DNA of 64,000 nt from Arthrobacter endolithicus (GCF_026627425.1 NZ_JAPNLH010000018.1:1-64000); one strand, 5' to 3'; counted from the stretch's first letter, positions 41,195 through 51,416 are shown. A program made the numbers and translations. Notes: generated by a model not told the origin, from the sequence alone.

Positions 41195-41728
41195 TCAGCG
41201 GACGGCAGCCGCGACTGCTTCGGTTTGGATACCCGAGCCTGCGGCCAGGACCGCTTGTTTCAGGATTTCGCTGACGGGTTGGTCGATGTCGACCGCGTAG
41301 CCGGTTTCGTCGGGTTGAAGGGGTTGGAGGGTGGCCAGTTGGGAGTCGAGGAGATCAGCGGGCATGAAGTGGCCGGCACGTCGTGCCAACCGGGTGCTGA
41401 GGAGCTCACGGGTGCCGTGCAGGTGCAGGAAGAACACGTCCGAGGCCTGGGCGCGGATCGCGTCGCGGTAGGAGCGTTTTAGTGCGGAGCAGGCCACTAC
41501 CAGACCGGGTCCGTCCGTCTGGGCCAGCGCGCGGCCGACGACGGCGAGCCAGGGCCGGCGGTCGGCATCCGTCAGCGGGGTGCCGGCCGCCATTTTCGCG
41601 ACGTTCTCCACCGAGTGCAGGGAATCCCCATCCACGAAGGGAATGCCCAATGCATGGGCGACGAGGGAGCCGATGGTGCTTTTCCCGCAGCCGCTGACGC
41701 CCATCACTACTAATCGTGTACTGCTCAC
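41195..41728 (-). CDS. gntK: gluconokinase
   Basis: Phosphorylates D-gluconate to 6-phosphogluconate. 177 residues of the GntK family: P-loop [12 protein letters not shown] at 10-21, [24 protein letters not shown] is present with the family's H-x-x-x-N-x-x-KM pattern, then [13 protein letters not shown] and the lid [14 protein letters not shown]. The GTG start overlaps the TGA of the mannonate dehydratase gene (GTGA), so it is translationally coupled. Confidence 0.93.
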   Translation of the reverse strand: MSSTRLVVMGVSGCGKSTIGSLVAHALGIPFVDGDSLHSVENVAKMAAGTPLTDADRRPWLAVVGRALAQTDGPGLVVACSALKRSYRDAIRAQASDVFFLHLHGTRELLSTRLARRAGHFMPADLLDSQLATLQPLQPDETGYAVDIDQPVSEILKQAVLAAGSGIQTEAVAAAVR

Positions 41729-42954
41729 CAGTCGTGCACCGTGCCGTCTGCCAGGCGGTTGTAGGGCAGGTAGGCCTGCTGGTATGGGAAGGATGCGGCG
41801 GCTTCTTCATTGAGTTCAACACCCAGGCCCGGTTTCTCGCCTGGATGCAGGTACCCGTCGGTGAAGGTCATGGTTTGTTCAAAGACGGTATTCGTCTTCT
41901 CGCTATGTTCCATATATTCCTGAATCCCGAAGTTATGGATCGCCAGGCCCAAATGCGTCTGGGCGGCCAGCCCGACAGGGGAAACATCGGTGGGCCCATG
42001 AAAACCGGACTTAATCTGGTACTGCGCAGCGAAGTCCATGACTTTCTTCAGTGGGGATATTCCGCCGAAGTGCGTGGACGCGGCGCGGACGTAATCGATC
42101 AGCTGTTCGCGGATCAGGGTCTGGAAATCAAAGACGGTATTAAACACTTCACCGACCGCAAGCGGCGTGATGGTGTGCGAGCGGACCAGACGGAAGGCCT
42201 CTTGGTTTTCCGCCGGTGTGCAGTCCTCCAACCAAAACAGGTCATAGGGCTCCAGCGACTTCCCCAGCTTCGCGGCCTGGATTGGCGTCATCCGGTGATG
42301 TCCGTCATGGAGTAAGGGCAGATCCGCCCCGAATTCGTTGCGGACCGCTTCAAAGACCGTCGGCAAATGCCGCAAATACGCCCTGGTGTCCCAGTCCTCC
42401 TCAGCCGGCAAAGCACCACGCCCGGCGGGTTCGTAGTCATAGCGTTCCCCGCTGGACTGGGCCTGGGCGGCTACGCCATACACGGCCTTTATCCCCGGCA
42501 CCGAGGTCTGCACTCGGATCGACTTATAGCCTTCCGCCAGATGCGCCCGGATGGAATCAAAAAGCTCCGGCAAATCCCGTCCGGAGGCATGCCCGTAGGT
42601 GCGTAACCCCGATCTGGATGCACCCCCCAACAACTGATAAACCGGCAAGCCCGCGACCTTGCCCTTAATATCCCACAACGCCATGTCTACCGCCGCGATC
42701 GCAGCCATCGTCACCGGTCCACGGCGCCAATACCCGCTGCGATACAAAAACTGCCAGGTGTCCTCAATTCGGTGCGGATCCCGCCCCAGCAGCAACGGCA
42801 CCACATGCTCGGTCAGATACGACGCCACCGGGAGCTCACGACCATTCAACGTCGCATCCCCCAACCCCGTGAAACCCTCATCCGTGGTGATCTTCAAGGT
42901 CACGAAGTTCCGCGAGGGACTGGTAACAATCACATCAGCAGCAACGATCTTCAT
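41725..42954 (-). CDS. manD: D-mannonate dehydratase family (ManD/RspA), enolase superfamily
   Basis: Dehydrates D-mannonate to 2-keto-3-deoxy-D-gluconate. 409 residues with the ManD features: metal-binding [53 protein letters not shown] and [12 protein letters not shown], plus the long barrel insert around [27 protein letters not shown] precedes ATG 42954. Some ManD-like proteins have low activity or act on D-gluconate, so the exact substrate is inferred. The product would be the substrate of the kinase at 38603. Confidence 0.9.
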   Translation of the reverse strand: MKIVAADVIVTSPSRNFVTLKITTDEGFTGLGDATLNGRELPVASYLTEHVVPLLLGRDPHRIEDTWQFLYRSGYWRRGPVTMAAIAAVDMALWDIKGKVAGLPVYQLLGGASRSGLRTYGHASGRDLPELFDSIRAHLAEGYKSIRVQTSVPGIKAVYGVAAQAQSSGERYDYEPAGRGALPAEEDWDTRAYLRHLPTVFEAVRNEFGADLPLLHDGHHRMTPIQAAKLGKSLEPYDLFWLEDCTPAENQEAFRLVRSHTITPLAVGEVFNTVFDFQTLIREQLIDYVRAASTHFGGISPLKKVMDFAAQYQIKSGFHGPTDVSPVGLAAQTHLGLAIHNFGIQEYMEHSEKTNTVFEQTMTFTDGYLHPGEKPGLGVELNEEAAASFPYQQAYLPYNRLADGTVHDW

Positions 42955-43030
42955 CGGTCTTCCTCTCCATACCTGGACATACGTACCAGCGCGTTTTCTC
43001 GGTCTCCCGTGCAGCTGCCGGAAGGTGAGC

Positions 43031-44185
43031 TCACCACTCGGCGTATGAGCCGTCGTCGTGCCGCCACAATGGCGAGCGCCAGGCATGCCCGTTCTTGTCG
43101 GCGCTCCGCACCGACTGTTCGTCGACCTCGATGCCCAGACCCGGACCGGTCAGCCGCTCAATATGTCCGTTGACGAACTTCAACGGCGTTTTGTCCAGCA
43201 CATAGTCCAGCACCTCGGCACCCTGGTTGTAATGGATACCGATGCTCTGTTCCTGAATCAGGAAATTCGGCGTCGCGAAGCCCACCTGCAGGCAGGCGGC
43301 CAGAGCCAGCGGCCCGAGTGGACAGTGCGGTGCTAGCTGGACGTCGAAGATCTCGGCAAGGGAGGCGATTTTCCGCACCTCCGTGATGCCGCCGGCATGG
43401 GACAGGTCCGGTTGCGCGACGGCGATTCCGCTTTGCAGGACCGGCAGGAATTCCTGTCTGCTGTACAGCCGCTCACCGGTTGCGACAGGAATGGATGTTG
43501 ACCGGGTCAGCTGACCGATCAGATGCGAGTTCTCCGGCACAACGGGTTCTTCGATGAAGAACGGGCGTAGCGGTTCCAGCAGCGGCGCCACCCGGCGGGC
43601 GTTAGCGAGCGTGAAGCGGCCGTGAAAGTCGACGGCGACATCCCGGTTCGGCCCGAGGACCTCCCGTGCGGCGGCGACCCGTTCCACCACGCCGTCGATC
43701 TCCGCGACACTGCCGATCGGATGCATCCGGCCGCTGGCGTTCATCTTCACCGCCGTTAGACCCACGTCCAATTGGGCGCTAATGGAGTCGGCAATTTCGC
43801 CCGGCTCGTCCCCGCCTACCCAGCCGTACATCCGGATCCGGTCCCTTACATGGCCTCCCAGCAGTTGGTGCACCGGGACGCCCAAGTGCTTGCCGGCAAT
43901 ATCCCACAGAGCCTGGTCCAGTCCGGATACGGCACTGGCCAGGATCGGGCCGCCGCGATAGAACGAGCCCTTGGTCATGACCTGCCAGTGATCCTCGATG
44001 CGCAGCGGATCGGTACCAATCAGAAGTTCGGCTAACTGCTCGACGGCGGTCCGGACGGTTTCGGATCTGCCCTCCACCACCGGTTCGCCCCAACCGACGA
44101 TGCCGCTGTCAGTTTCGACGCGGACGAACAGCCAGCGCGGGGGGACCAGGAACGTTTCAATGCGGGTAATACGCATCTCGGTCAT
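43031..44185 (-). CDS. dgoD: D-galactonate dehydratase-like enolase-superfamily enzyme
   Basis: A 384-residue MR-subgroup dehydratase. DgoD landmarks: [24 protein letters not shown] is its opening (VPPRWLF-RVET), then [14 protein letters not shown] metal Asp, [16 protein letters not shown] metal Glu and [14 protein letters not shown] with the catalytic His. Expected product is 2-keto-3-deoxy-galactonate. The start lies 3 bases after the upstream permease stop, with AAGG 7 bases before it. No KDGal-specific kinase or aldolase is in view, so it may use the KDG route. Confidence 0.9.
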   Translation of the reverse strand: MTEMRITRIETFLVPPRWLFVRVETDSGIVGWGEPVVEGRSETVRTAVEQLAELLIGTDPLRIEDHWQVMTKGSFYRGGPILASAVSGLDQALWDIAGKHLGVPVHQLLGGHVRDRIRMYGWVGGDEPGEIADSISAQLDVGLTAVKMNASGRMHPIGSVAEIDGVVERVAAAREVLGPNRDVAVDFHGRFTLANARRVAPLLEPLRPFFIEEPVVPENSHLIGQLTRSTSIPVATGERLYSRQEFLPVLQSGIAVAQPDLSHAGGITEVRKIASLAEIFDVQLAPHCPLGPLALAACLQVGFATPNFLIQEQSIGIHYNQGAEVLDYVLDKTPLKFVNGHIERLTGPGLGIEVDEQSVRSADKNGHAWRSPLWRHDDGSYAEW

Positions 44186-44188
44186 CGG

Positions 44189-45070
44189 TCAGCCTTTCGT
44201 GGCGCCGGCCGTGAGACCGGTGACAATGTATTTCTGCGTAGACAGGGCAATCACCATGATGGGAATGGTCACCACGACGGCAGCCGCCATCAGCCCACCC
44301 CAGTCGATGCTGGCATAGGAGACAAAGTTGAAGATCGCCACCGGCAGCGTCTTGGTGTGGGCGCCGGAGAGAACCAGAGCGAACATGAAGTTGTTCCAGG
44401 AAAAAATGAAGGAGAGGATACCGGCGGTGGCAATGCCGCCGACGGACAACGGAAGGGTGATCCGCGCGAAGGCGCCAATGGCTGTCAGCCCGTCCACCTG
44501 GGCAGATTCCTCGAGTTCCAGTGGCATCGAATCGAAAAACGACATCATGATGTAGACAATGAGCGGCAGTGCCACGAACATGTGCGAGAGGATCAGCACG
44601 GAGAACCCGCCCACCAGGCGCATATTGGAAAACACGTAGTACCACGGAACCAGCAGGCTCACGCCGGGAATGATGCGTGCCATCAGCACCACCAGGGCTG
44701 AGCGGTGCATGGTGAAGCGGCTCATCGCATACGCGGCGGGTACGCCCAAAACGAGGGACAACGCGGTCGAGCAAAAGGCCACCCAGAAACTGTTGAAAAT
44801 GAACTGGAAGTAGTTGTTGCGGCCCAGCACATTGCTGTAGTTCTCCCAGGTGGGGGAGAAGATCACTGATTTGCCGGCGTCGTAGATGTCCACGTTGGTC
44901 TTAAATGAGGCCAGTAACATCCACGCCAGCGGAGCAATGAAGACGATGACGACCAGAATCAACATGACCACGCGGAAGAGCTTGTAGGCCCGGGAACGCA
45001 GCGGCTTCCGGCGCCTCGGCAGGACGGTCGGTGTCGTTTTAGGGCCGACGTCGGTCAGGGTGGCGCTCAT
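44189..45070 (-). CDS. carbohydrate ABC transporter permease (MalG type)
   Basis: A 293-residue inner-membrane subunit with six predicted helices and the EAA loop ELEESAQVDGLTAIGAFARI, followed by LPLSVGGI. The N-terminal tail is long and charged. Its ATG shares a base with the stop of the partner permease (TAATG), so they are coupled. Imports the substrate of the binding protein at 46123, probably an oligosaccharide or sugar acid degraded by the downstream dehydratases. Confidence 0.92.
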   Translation of the reverse strand: MSATLTDVGPKTTPTVLPRRRKPLRSRAYKLFRVVMLILVVIVFIAPLAWMLLASFKTNVDIYDAGKSVIFSPTWENYSNVLGRNNYFQFIFNSFWVAFCSTALSLVLGVPAAYAMSRFTMHRSALVVLMARIIPGVSLLVPWYYVFSNMRLVGGFSVLILSHMFVALPLIVYIMMSFFDSMPLELEESAQVDGLTAIGAFARITLPLSVGGIATAGILSFIFSWNNFMFALVLSGAHTKTLPVAIFNFVSYASIDWGGLMAAAVVVTIPIMVIALSTQKYIVTGLTAGATKG

Positions 45071-45990
45071 TATCTGTTGCCTTTCCGGCGACGTGTCAGG
45101 ACAAACATGCACGCCACGATGATTAGGAAGAACAAGATCAGAACTGCCGAGGCCAGGCCGTAGCTGTTGTAATCGAAGCTCAGGCCGTAGGCGTAGACAT
45201 TGAGGGTTTCGACTTCGTTGAAAGACCCTCCGCCCTTGCCTTTGGTGGCGTAGAGAATATCAAAGGTCTTCAGCGCATCGATGCTGCGCAGCAGGACGGC
45301 GACGATGACCGTGGGCATCAGCAGAGGAAGGGTCACAAAGCGGAACCGTTGCCAGGCATTGGCGCCGTCGATGCGGGCCGCTTCATCCGGTTCATCGGAC
45401 AGGGCGGTCAGTCCCGCGAGCAGAATCAGCACCACCATCGGCGTCCACTGCCAGATATCCACGAAGACCAGAGTCGGCAGGGCGGTTTGGGGGGAGGAGA
45501 GCCACGGCTGGGACGGCAGTCCGATGAAGTTCAGCAGCTGATTGGCGAAGCCGATGTTGGGATCGAAAATCAGGCGCCACATCATGCCGACGGCGACGGG
45601 CGTCGCCACCAGCGGCAGCAGGATGGCCACCCGCACCCATTTTTCACCGCGAAAGGGCCGCCACAGCAGCAGCGCAATGCACATTCCCAGGACCATTTCC
45701 ACGGCCAAGGCGGACAGTGTGAAGGCAAAGGTGCGCCCCGTCGCGGGCCAAAACCTTTTGGTGTCCTTGAGGACTTCCAGATAGTTGCCAAAGCCGACGA
45801 AATGCGACGCCGCGCGGACCGAACCGTGGGCGTCGGTCAAACTCAGATAGAGGGTCCAGGCCAGCGGAAAGGCGATCAGGACTCCCACGAATATCATTGC
45901 CGGGGCCGCGAAGAGCCACTTGCGGTGGGTATTGGCCCAGTCCGAATAGGCCCGCCAGGCGGATCTGGGGGTCGTGGTCAGAACGGTCAT
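45070..45990 (-). CDS. carbohydrate ABC transporter permease (MalF type)
   Basis: A 306-residue inner-membrane subunit with six helices. The EAA loop is DEPDEAARIDGANAWQRFRF followed by VTLPLLMPT. Partner of the MalG-type permease. Located 132 bases after the binding-protein gene, with a hairpin between, which would favour higher binding-protein expression. Confidence 0.92.
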   Translation of the reverse strand: MTVLTTTPRSAWRAYSDWANTHRKWLFAAPAMIFVGVLIAFPLAWTLYLSLTDAHGSVRAASHFVGFGNYLEVLKDTKRFWPATGRTFAFTLSALAVEMVLGMCIALLLWRPFRGEKWVRVAILLPLVATPVAVGMMWRLIFDPNIGFANQLLNFIGLPSQPWLSSPQTALPTLVFVDIWQWTPMVVLILLAGLTALSDEPDEAARIDGANAWQRFRFVTLPLLMPTVIVAVLLRSIDALKTFDILYATKGKGGGSFNEVETLNVYAYGLSFDYNSYGLASAVLILFFLIIVACMFVLTRRRKGNR

Positions 45991-46051
45991 CGTTCACCTG
46001 TCGAATCGTGTGTCGGGTGGAAAAGGTGTGCGGCTTGAGGAAGATGCGCAA

Positions 46052-46078
46052 GGCCGGCCGCCAGGACGGCGACCGGCC
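46052..46078 (-). terminator. intra-operon hairpin after the binding-protein gene
   Basis: GGCCGGCCGCC pairs with GGCGACCGGCC (one mismatch) around a 5-base loop, in the gap between the binding-protein stop and the first permease. Such hairpins commonly protect the binding-protein mRNA or reduce read-through. Confidence 0.5.
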
Positions 46079-46122
46079 AGCTTGTGCCCGCACTCAGCTG
46101 CGGCTGATTTATGTCGCCGGTC

Positions 46123-47427
46123 TTATTTATCGCTCTCAAGGAACTTCTGGAAGGCAGTGTTCGCAGAATCCGCTGCGTTGGAGGTGTTGCCGCCCGTGAT
46201 GGCGGTGACGATCGGGTCGCCCACGATTTCTCGGGCCTTGGCCACGGAAATCACGAGCGGCCGGTCATGGCCGACACCGTTCTTGGCGCTGACGGCGATG
46301 GCCGAAGCCAGGTCCTTCGGGTAGGTGGAGATGCCCGCCGGATCGTCCCAGACGGAGTTGCGGGGTCCGGGGACTCCCGCCTGCTGGATTTTCAGCGTCA
46401 TGTCCTTGCTGGTGGCCCACTGAATGAACTTCCAGGCGTTGTCCTGGTTCTTGGAGGCCGCGTTGATGCCCAATGCCCATGACGGCACGTTGTAGGGCTT
46501 GGATCCGGCAGGACCGGCGGGGAGGGGTGCGAAGCCGACAGTATCGGAGACCTTGGACTTGGCCGGGTCGGTAGCGTTCTTGTAGAGGCTGTCTGCTTCC
46601 GTGTAGAAGGCCGCGTTACCCTGGGTGAAGATTGCCATCACCTCGGGCCAGCTCATGTCGGTGCTGACATTGGCCGGTCCCTGATCCTTGATCAGGCCGC
46701 CGTAGAAGGAATAGGCCTTCTTCGCCGCGTCGCTGCTGACGGCGGACTTGCCCGACTTGTCGATGAAGTCGCCGCCAAAGCTGTACAGGAAGCTGGAAAA
46801 CTGAGTGACGGCGGTGGACTTTCCGGTCCGGGCCACAAAGCCGGCCATCCCTGGATTAGCGTCCTTGATCTTCGTCGCGGCGTCCTTGAGCTCATCCATG
46901 GTCTTGGGGACTTCAAGGCCTGCCTTGGCGAGCAAATCCTTGCGGTAGTAGAGGACCTCGCGTTCGGTGATCGTCGGGACGCCGACTACTTTGTCCTCGT
47001 AGGTCGTGGAGGAGACGGGGCCGGCCTGGAAATCGCTCCAGTTCCAGCTCGCATCGTTTTTGACCTTGTCCGAAAGATCGGCCAGGTAGCCGTTCTTGGC
47101 GAACAGCTTCCCCTCCTGCAGCGGACGGTACATCATGACGTCGATCTCGTCCGTACCGGCGTTGAGCTTAACGTTGTACTGATCGGACAGCTGATCCTCG
47201 CCCAGCTGGGTGAGTTCGACCTTTACATTATTGGCCTTTTCAAATTCCGGAATGGCGGCCTTGATCTGATCTGTCCAGACGTGGTTCGCAAGTGTAACGC
47301 GCAAGGTGCTGGGGGCGCTTCCACCGGCCGAGTTTGAGGCGGTGCCACAGCCGGTCAGTGTTCCCGCAGCCAGGACCACTGTCGCAGCGGTTATCCCAAT
47401 GGATCGCAAAAGAGGGTTTCGTTTCAC
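46123..47427 (-). CDS. extracellular sugar-binding lipoprotein of an ABC importer
   Basis: A 434-residue cluster B (family 1) solute-binding protein. Lipobox LTGC at residues 24-27 marks it as a lipoprotein. The body has the two-lobe plan with FEKANNVKVELTQL, YNVKLNAGTDEIDVMMYRP, VGVPTITEREVLYYRKDL and PLPAGPAGSKPYNVPSWALGI. First gene of the importer-dehydratase operon, divergent from a FadR-type regulator. No ATPase gene follows; the UgpC/MsiK-type ATPase at 1928 could supply energy. Confidence 0.92.
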   Translation of the reverse strand: MKRNPLLRSIGITAATVVLAAGTLTGCGTASNSAGGSAPSTLRVTLANHVWTDQIKAAIPEFEKANNVKVELTQLGEDQLSDQYNVKLNAGTDEIDVMMYRPLQEGKLFAKNGYLADLSDKVKNDASWNWSDFQAGPVSSTTYEDKVVGVPTITEREVLYYRKDLLAKAGLEVPKTMDELKDAATKIKDANPGMAGFVARTGKSTAVTQFSSFLYSFGGDFIDKSGKSAVSSDAAKKAYSFYGGLIKDQGPANVSTDMSWPEVMAIFTQGNAAFYTEADSLYKNATDPAKSKVSDTVGFAPLPAGPAGSKPYNVPSWALGINAASKNQDNAWKFIQWATSKDMTLKIQQAGVPGPRNSVWDDPAGISTYPKDLASAIAVSAKNGVGHDRPLVISVAKAREIVGDPIVTAITGGNTSNAADSANTAFQKFLESDK

Positions 47428-47481
47428 GCTCTCTCCATTTCTTCAGTAGGGCTGCACCGCCACAGACGACGCAACCGAAGC

Positions 47482-47491
47482 TGATGCATCA
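47482..47491. promoter_or_regulatory. palindrome in the importer-gntR divergent promoter
   Basis: TGATGCATCA is a perfect 10-bp palindrome between the binding-protein and regulator genes. It is a candidate site for the FadR-type regulator, which usually binds short palindromes of this kind. Confidence 0.35.
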
Positions 47492-47536
47492 TTACATCTG
47501 CTTTATCCCGAAACTCTAGTGAGAAAGATCATACTT

Positions 47537-48361
47537 ATGCAACCGCAAAACGGTAACGATATGATCAATGCCATGGAACCCGGGAAATTTTCGCACGGTG
47601 CCGCTGCCGAAACCAGTGAGAGCACTAGTCTTCAAGCAGCCTCGGATCCGGCCCGCACAGGCGGTCTCCACGCGCAGGTGGTGGAGCTCCTGGGGCTGGC
47701 GTTCAGCTCTGGTGAGCTGAACGGCGGTTCCACCCTACGCATCGAAGAACTTGAAGAACGCTGCCAGGTTTCGCGTTCCGTGGTGCGGGAGGCTCTTCGC
47801 GTATTGGCATCGATGGGCATGGTCACCTCGCGGCGCCGAATTGGCGTCTCGGTGCTGCCGTCCTCGGAATGGAATCTGTACGACCCCCAGATTATCCGAT
47901 GGCGGTTAGCCTCCGCGGGACGAATCGCACAACTGCGCTCCCTGTACGAACTGAGGGCTGCGATTGAGCCGGAGGCCGCCAAATTAGCGGCGCTGCGGGC
48001 ACCGCTCAGCGACGCCAGCGACCTGATGGGACTGGCAGGGAAGCTGTGGGCGGCAGGCCGGGACGGCGACACGGGCCTCTTCCTCGATTTGGATATCCAG
48101 TTCCACCGCCTTGTGCTCTCCAGTTCGGGGAACGAGATGTTTGGCCGGCTGCACACCCTGGTGGCCGAGGTGCTGACCGGGCGGACCAACTACGGTCTGA
48201 TGCCGGAACACCCCCACGAAGAAGCGCTCCAGATGCATGTGGATGTGGCCAGTGCCATTCAGCGCGGCGACCCCGTGCAGGCACGGGACGCCATGTTACG
48301 GATCACCGACCGTGCGGTACGGGAGATGCAATCGCTGTGGACCAGGAACCCGAACGCTTAA
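47537..48361 (+). CDS. FadR-subfamily GntR transcriptional regulator
   Basis: About 274 residues. Winged helix at roughly 45-110 (LRIEELEERCQVSRSVVREA, LRVLASMGMVTSRRRIGVSV) and FCD ligand domain to about 265 with LYDPQIIRWRLAS, ELRAAIEPEAAKLAALRAP and DLDIQFHRLVLSSSGNEMF. The start is uncertain: GTG 47519, ATG 47537 (weak GAGAAAG upstream), ATG 47561 and ATG 47573 all fit. The WNLYDPQII-RW pattern is typical of regulators of sugar-acid genes (galactonate and related). Divergent from the importer operon it probably controls. Confidence 0.85.
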   Translation: MQPQNGNDMINAMEPGKFSHGAAAETSESTSLQAASDPARTGGLHAQVVELLGLAFSSGELNGGSTLRIEELEERCQVSRSVVREALRVLASMGMVTSRRRIGVSVLPSSEWNLYDPQIIRWRLASAGRIAQLRSLYELRAAIEPEAAKLAALRAPLSDASDLMGLAGKLWAAGRDGDTGLFLDLDIQFHRLVLSSSGNEMFGRLHTLVAEVLTGRTNYGLMPEHPHEEALQMHVDVASAIQRGDPVQARDAMLRITDRAVREMQSLWTRNPNA

Positions 48362-48378
48362 GACAGCCGACCATAGGC

Positions 48379-48414
48379 CCTCACCGCTGGCGCACCCTTT
48401 TGCCAGCGGTGAGG
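48379..48414. terminator. bidirectional terminator between gntR and pheA
   Basis: CCTCACCGCTGGC and GCCAGCGGTGAGG are perfect 13-bp arms around GCACCCTTTT, between two convergent stop codons (48361 and 48417). Confidence 0.8.
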
Positions 48415-48416
48415 AT

Positions 48417-49289
48417 CTAATCCGTTGTTCTGGTCTGCCGGTAGGGGTGGGCGGGGAAGACGCCCAGGATCCTCAGCTCCGTGCTGAAGAAGGTAAGCTC
48501 CGCCAGAGCCTGCTTCAGGGCGCGGTCCTCGGGGTGGCCTTCCACGTCCACCATGAACATGGTGGCGGAAAATTCACCGTCCACCATGTAGCTCTCCAAC
48601 CGGGTCATGTTCACGCCATTGGTCGCGAAACCACCAAGCGCTTTGTACAGTGACGCGGCGATGTTGCGGACCCTGAAGACGAAGCTGGTGACCAGCGGCC
48701 CGCTCCCGGCCTCCGGGTAGCTCTGTGGGGGAGAGAGCACTACGAACCGGGTGGTGTTGTGGTGCTCATCTTCCACATCCTTGGCCAGAGTATCCAGCCC
48801 GTACATGCCGGCGGCCAGCGGCGGAGCCAGCGAAACCTTTGTCGGATCGTTCCAGTCGCGTACCTCGCGGGCGGACCCGGCGGTGTCCCCGGCAACGACC
48901 GGCTTGAGGTCGTGATCGCGGATGAAGCGGCGGCATTGGGCCAGGGCGTGGACATGACTGTGGACTTCTTGTGCCTGGTCAATGGTGGCACCGGGTATAC
49001 CCAGTAGGTCAAAGCGGATCCGCAGAAAGTGCTCGCCGACAATCTGCAGACTGGTGTCCGGGAGCAGCAGGTGAATGTCCGCCACCCGTCCTGCCACCGA
49101 GTTGTCGATTGGAATCATCGCGAGCTGGGCCGCTCCGGTGGTGACCTGCGCGAAGGCATCCTCGAAGGTGGAGCAGGGGATCGTATTCCAGCCGGGGTAC
49201 GCCTCGAGGCAGACAATGTGCGAGTTCGCCCCGGGCTCGCCCTGGTAGGCAATGGAACCGATTACGGTGGGTTCTGCTGCTGACGTCAT
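48417..49289 (-). CDS. pheA: prephenate dehydratase
   Basis: Converts prephenate to phenylpyruvate in phenylalanine synthesis. 290 residues: catalytic domain with YQGEPGANSH, STFEDAFAQV, MIPIDNSVAGRV and the catalytic threonine of NTTRFVVLS, then an ACT domain with the phenylalanine-binding ALGGFATNGVNMTRLES segment (GALG/ESRP equivalents). A stand-alone enzyme without chorismate mutase, as usual in actinobacteria. Convergent with gntR and divergent from the amino-acid permease. Confidence 0.95.
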   Translation of the reverse strand: MTSAAEPTVIGSIAYQGEPGANSHIVCLEAYPGWNTIPCSTFEDAFAQVTTGAAQLAMIPIDNSVAGRVADIHLLLPDTSLQIVGEHFLRIRFDLLGIPGATIDQAQEVHSHVHALAQCRRFIRDHDLKPVVAGDTAGSAREVRDWNDPTKVSLAPPLAAGMYGLDTLAKDVEDEHHNTTRFVVLSPPQSYPEAGSGPLVTSFVFRVRNIAASLYKALGGFATNGVNMTRLESYMVDGEFSATMFMVDVEGHPEDRALKQALAELTFFSTELRILGVFPAHPYRQTRTTD

Positions 49290-49508
49290 GATTCCATGCT
49301 AGTTAGTGCGGGGCAGGCACCCTAAAAGGGCGTCCGTTCAGTAGCAGTCCGCCGGAACTGTCCAACTGCACATAGGCGGCAGTTGAAACTGCCGTTACAG
49401 TAAAACCCGGCTGTGACACAGCCCACGCCCTTCACTACGAGCCGGCTCGTGCCTGGCGGCCTGTCTGCCGTCCGAGAGCTGAGTCGAGGAACAGAATGGA
49501 TATCATCG

Positions 49509-50957
49509 GTGACTGCAGACCAACAACTTTCCAAAACGCTTAAACCCCGGCATCTGTCCATGATCGCCATTGCCGGCGTGATCGGTGCCGGGCTGTTCGT
49601 CGGCTCCGGTGTTGCAATCCGGCAGGCGGGTCCGGGCATTCTCATTGCCTATGCTGCCGCTGGGTTGGTGGTCATTCTGGTGATGCGGATGCTGGGGGAG
49701 ATGGCCGCTGCCAATCCGGAAACGGGCTCATTCTCTACCTACGCGGACAAGGCGCTGGGCCGATGGGCGGGCTTTAGCATCGGCTGGTTGTATGCCTGGT
49801 TCTGGATCATAGTTCTGGGCGTGGAGGCGACTGCCGGTGCCGCGATTATGCACCGTTGGGCGCCTGGTGTGGACCAGTGGATCTGGGCGCTGATCCTGAT
49901 GGTACTGCTGACGCTGACCAACGTCGCATCGGTGAAATCCTTCGGGGAATTTGAATTCTGGTTCGCTTCCATCAAGGTTGCGGCGATCACCATCTTCCTG
50001 CTGCTGGGCGTGGCGGCAATCCTAGGATGGTTGCCTGGTGTCAAGGCACCCGGGATGAGTAACCTCACCGGTAACGGCGGCTTCCTGCCCAATGGTGGCG
50101 GGGCAGTGTTGGCGGGGATTCTTGTGGTCGTGTTTTCCTTCTTCGGCGCGGAAATTGCCACCATCGCCGCCGGCGAGTCAGCCAACCCCGTGAATGCGGT
50201 CAAAAAAGCGGTCAAATCTACGGTCTGGCGCATCTTGATCTTCTACATCGGTTCGATTGCCATCGTGGTGACTTTGCTGCCCTGGAACGATGCGTCGGTG
50301 GCGAAAAGCCCTTACGTCGCCGTTATCGAGTTGTACGGTATCCCCGGAGCAGGAGTAATAATGGACGTCGTCGTACTGACGTCCGTACTGTCCTGCCTGA
50401 ACTCGGGACTCTACACAGCCAGCCGGATGATCTTTTCGCTCTCCAGCCGCGGGGATGCTCCCAAAGCGCTGCGGGGGATATCCACCCGCGGTGTTCCCGC
50501 TGCGGCGGTTCTGGCGTCCACCGTCGTCGGCTTCATCACCGTCGGCCTGAACTACATTGCCCCGGACACTGTCTTTCTTTTCCTCGTCAATACTTCGGGT
50601 GCAATAGCGTTGTTTGTCTGGTTGGTTATCGCAGTCTCTCAGCTCATTCTGCGCCGTCGTATGGGTACGGCGGCTAGGGACCTCCCGCTGAAAATGTGGG
50701 CCTTCCCGTACCTGACGTGGTTGGCCATTGCCAGCATCACGGCGCTGCTGGTGGGCATGATCATTCTCCCCGATACCAGGGAATCACTGCTCCTCTCAGC
50801 CGCGCTGGCCGCTGTCGTCGTGGCCATCGGACTCTACCGCTACCGCGGCGGCAGAAAAATCCATGCCGCTAACGGCGCGCAGAATCCGCAGGCCTTGCAA
50901 GGATCCGGTGAGAATAGTCCCGTTCTGGAGGAAAGCCTGGAGAACGAGAGCGTCTAG
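49509..50957 (+). CDS. amino-acid permease of the APC/AAT family (GABA-permease-like)
   Basis: A 482-residue transporter of 12 helices. TM1 carries MIAIAGVIGAGLFVGSG (unwound substrate-binding glycines), followed by MLGEMAAANPETGSFSTYA and the TM6 region FSFFGAEIATIAAGES, all typical of the AAT group that includes GabP, CycA and AroP. The GTG at 49509 gives the family N terminus (TADQQLSKTLKPRHLSMIA); the frame is open from 49413. The substrate is not resolved; an aromatic amino acid would fit the adjacent pheA but there is no direct evidence. Confidence 0.88.
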   Translation: MTADQQLSKTLKPRHLSMIAIAGVIGAGLFVGSGVAIRQAGPGILIAYAAAGLVVILVMRMLGEMAAANPETGSFSTYADKALGRWAGFSIGWLYAWFWIIVLGVEATAGAAIMHRWAPGVDQWIWALILMVLLTLTNVASVKSFGEFEFWFASIKVAAITIFLLLGVAAILGWLPGVKAPGMSNLTGNGGFLPNGGGAVLAGILVVVFSFFGAEIATIAAGESANPVNAVKKAVKSTVWRILIFYIGSIAIVVTLLPWNDASVAKSPYVAVIELYGIPGAGVIMDVVVLTSVLSCLNSGLYTASRMIFSLSSRGDAPKALRGISTRGVPAAAVLASTVVGFITVGLNYIAPDTVFLFLVNTSGAIALFVWLVIAVSQLILRRRMGTAARDLPLKMWAFPYLTWLAIASITALLVGMIILPDTRESLLLSAALAAVVVAIGLYRYRGGRKIHAANGAQNPQALQGSGENSPVLEESLENESV

Positions 50958-51091
50958 TCAGCCGCCGGAGCTCTGCGTAGCCTAGGGACCACGACGCTGA
51001 AGCGGACCCGGCAGTTCAAGAGTCACAGCACTGAAGACGTTCTCAGTCCGCAGAAGGCAGCCCGGCAACAATAGACACTTAGGAGACGGCG

Positions 51092-51334
51092 ATGGACGGA
51101 CAACAGATACATCAGCGGATTCAGGAACTCGTGGAGCAGGAACAACAGTTGCGCGAATCCGCACCGTCGGAAGGGGAGTCGAAGTCCCGCAGTGCGGATC
51201 TGAAGCATCTTGAGGTCCAGCTGGATCAATGTTGGGACCTGCTTCGGCAGCGGCGGGCCAAACTCGACGCTGGCCAGAACCCCGATGAGGCTTCCGTGCG
51301 TCCTTCCGAAGAGGTTGAGGGCTACCGGCAGTAG
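51092..51334 (+). CDS. DUF2630 family protein
   Basis: An 80-residue helical protein with the DUF2630 pattern: QQIHQRIQELVEQEQQLRE, a short linker and LEVQLDQCWDLLRQRRAKLD. AGGAGACGGCG precedes the ATG. The family is confined largely to actinobacteria and has no known activity; it forms probable coiled-coil hairpins. Confidence 0.88.
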   Translation: MDGQQIHQRIQELVEQEQQLRESAPSEGESKSRSADLKHLEVQLDQCWDLLRQRRAKLDAGQNPDEASVRPSEEVEGYRQ

Positions 51335-51416
51335 CGCCGGGCGGCTCAAGACGACGGGCCGCGACAGGGCCGCAGGGGCACTCCGCAGCGACTACGCGGG
51401 GGCGCCCTACGGCTCG

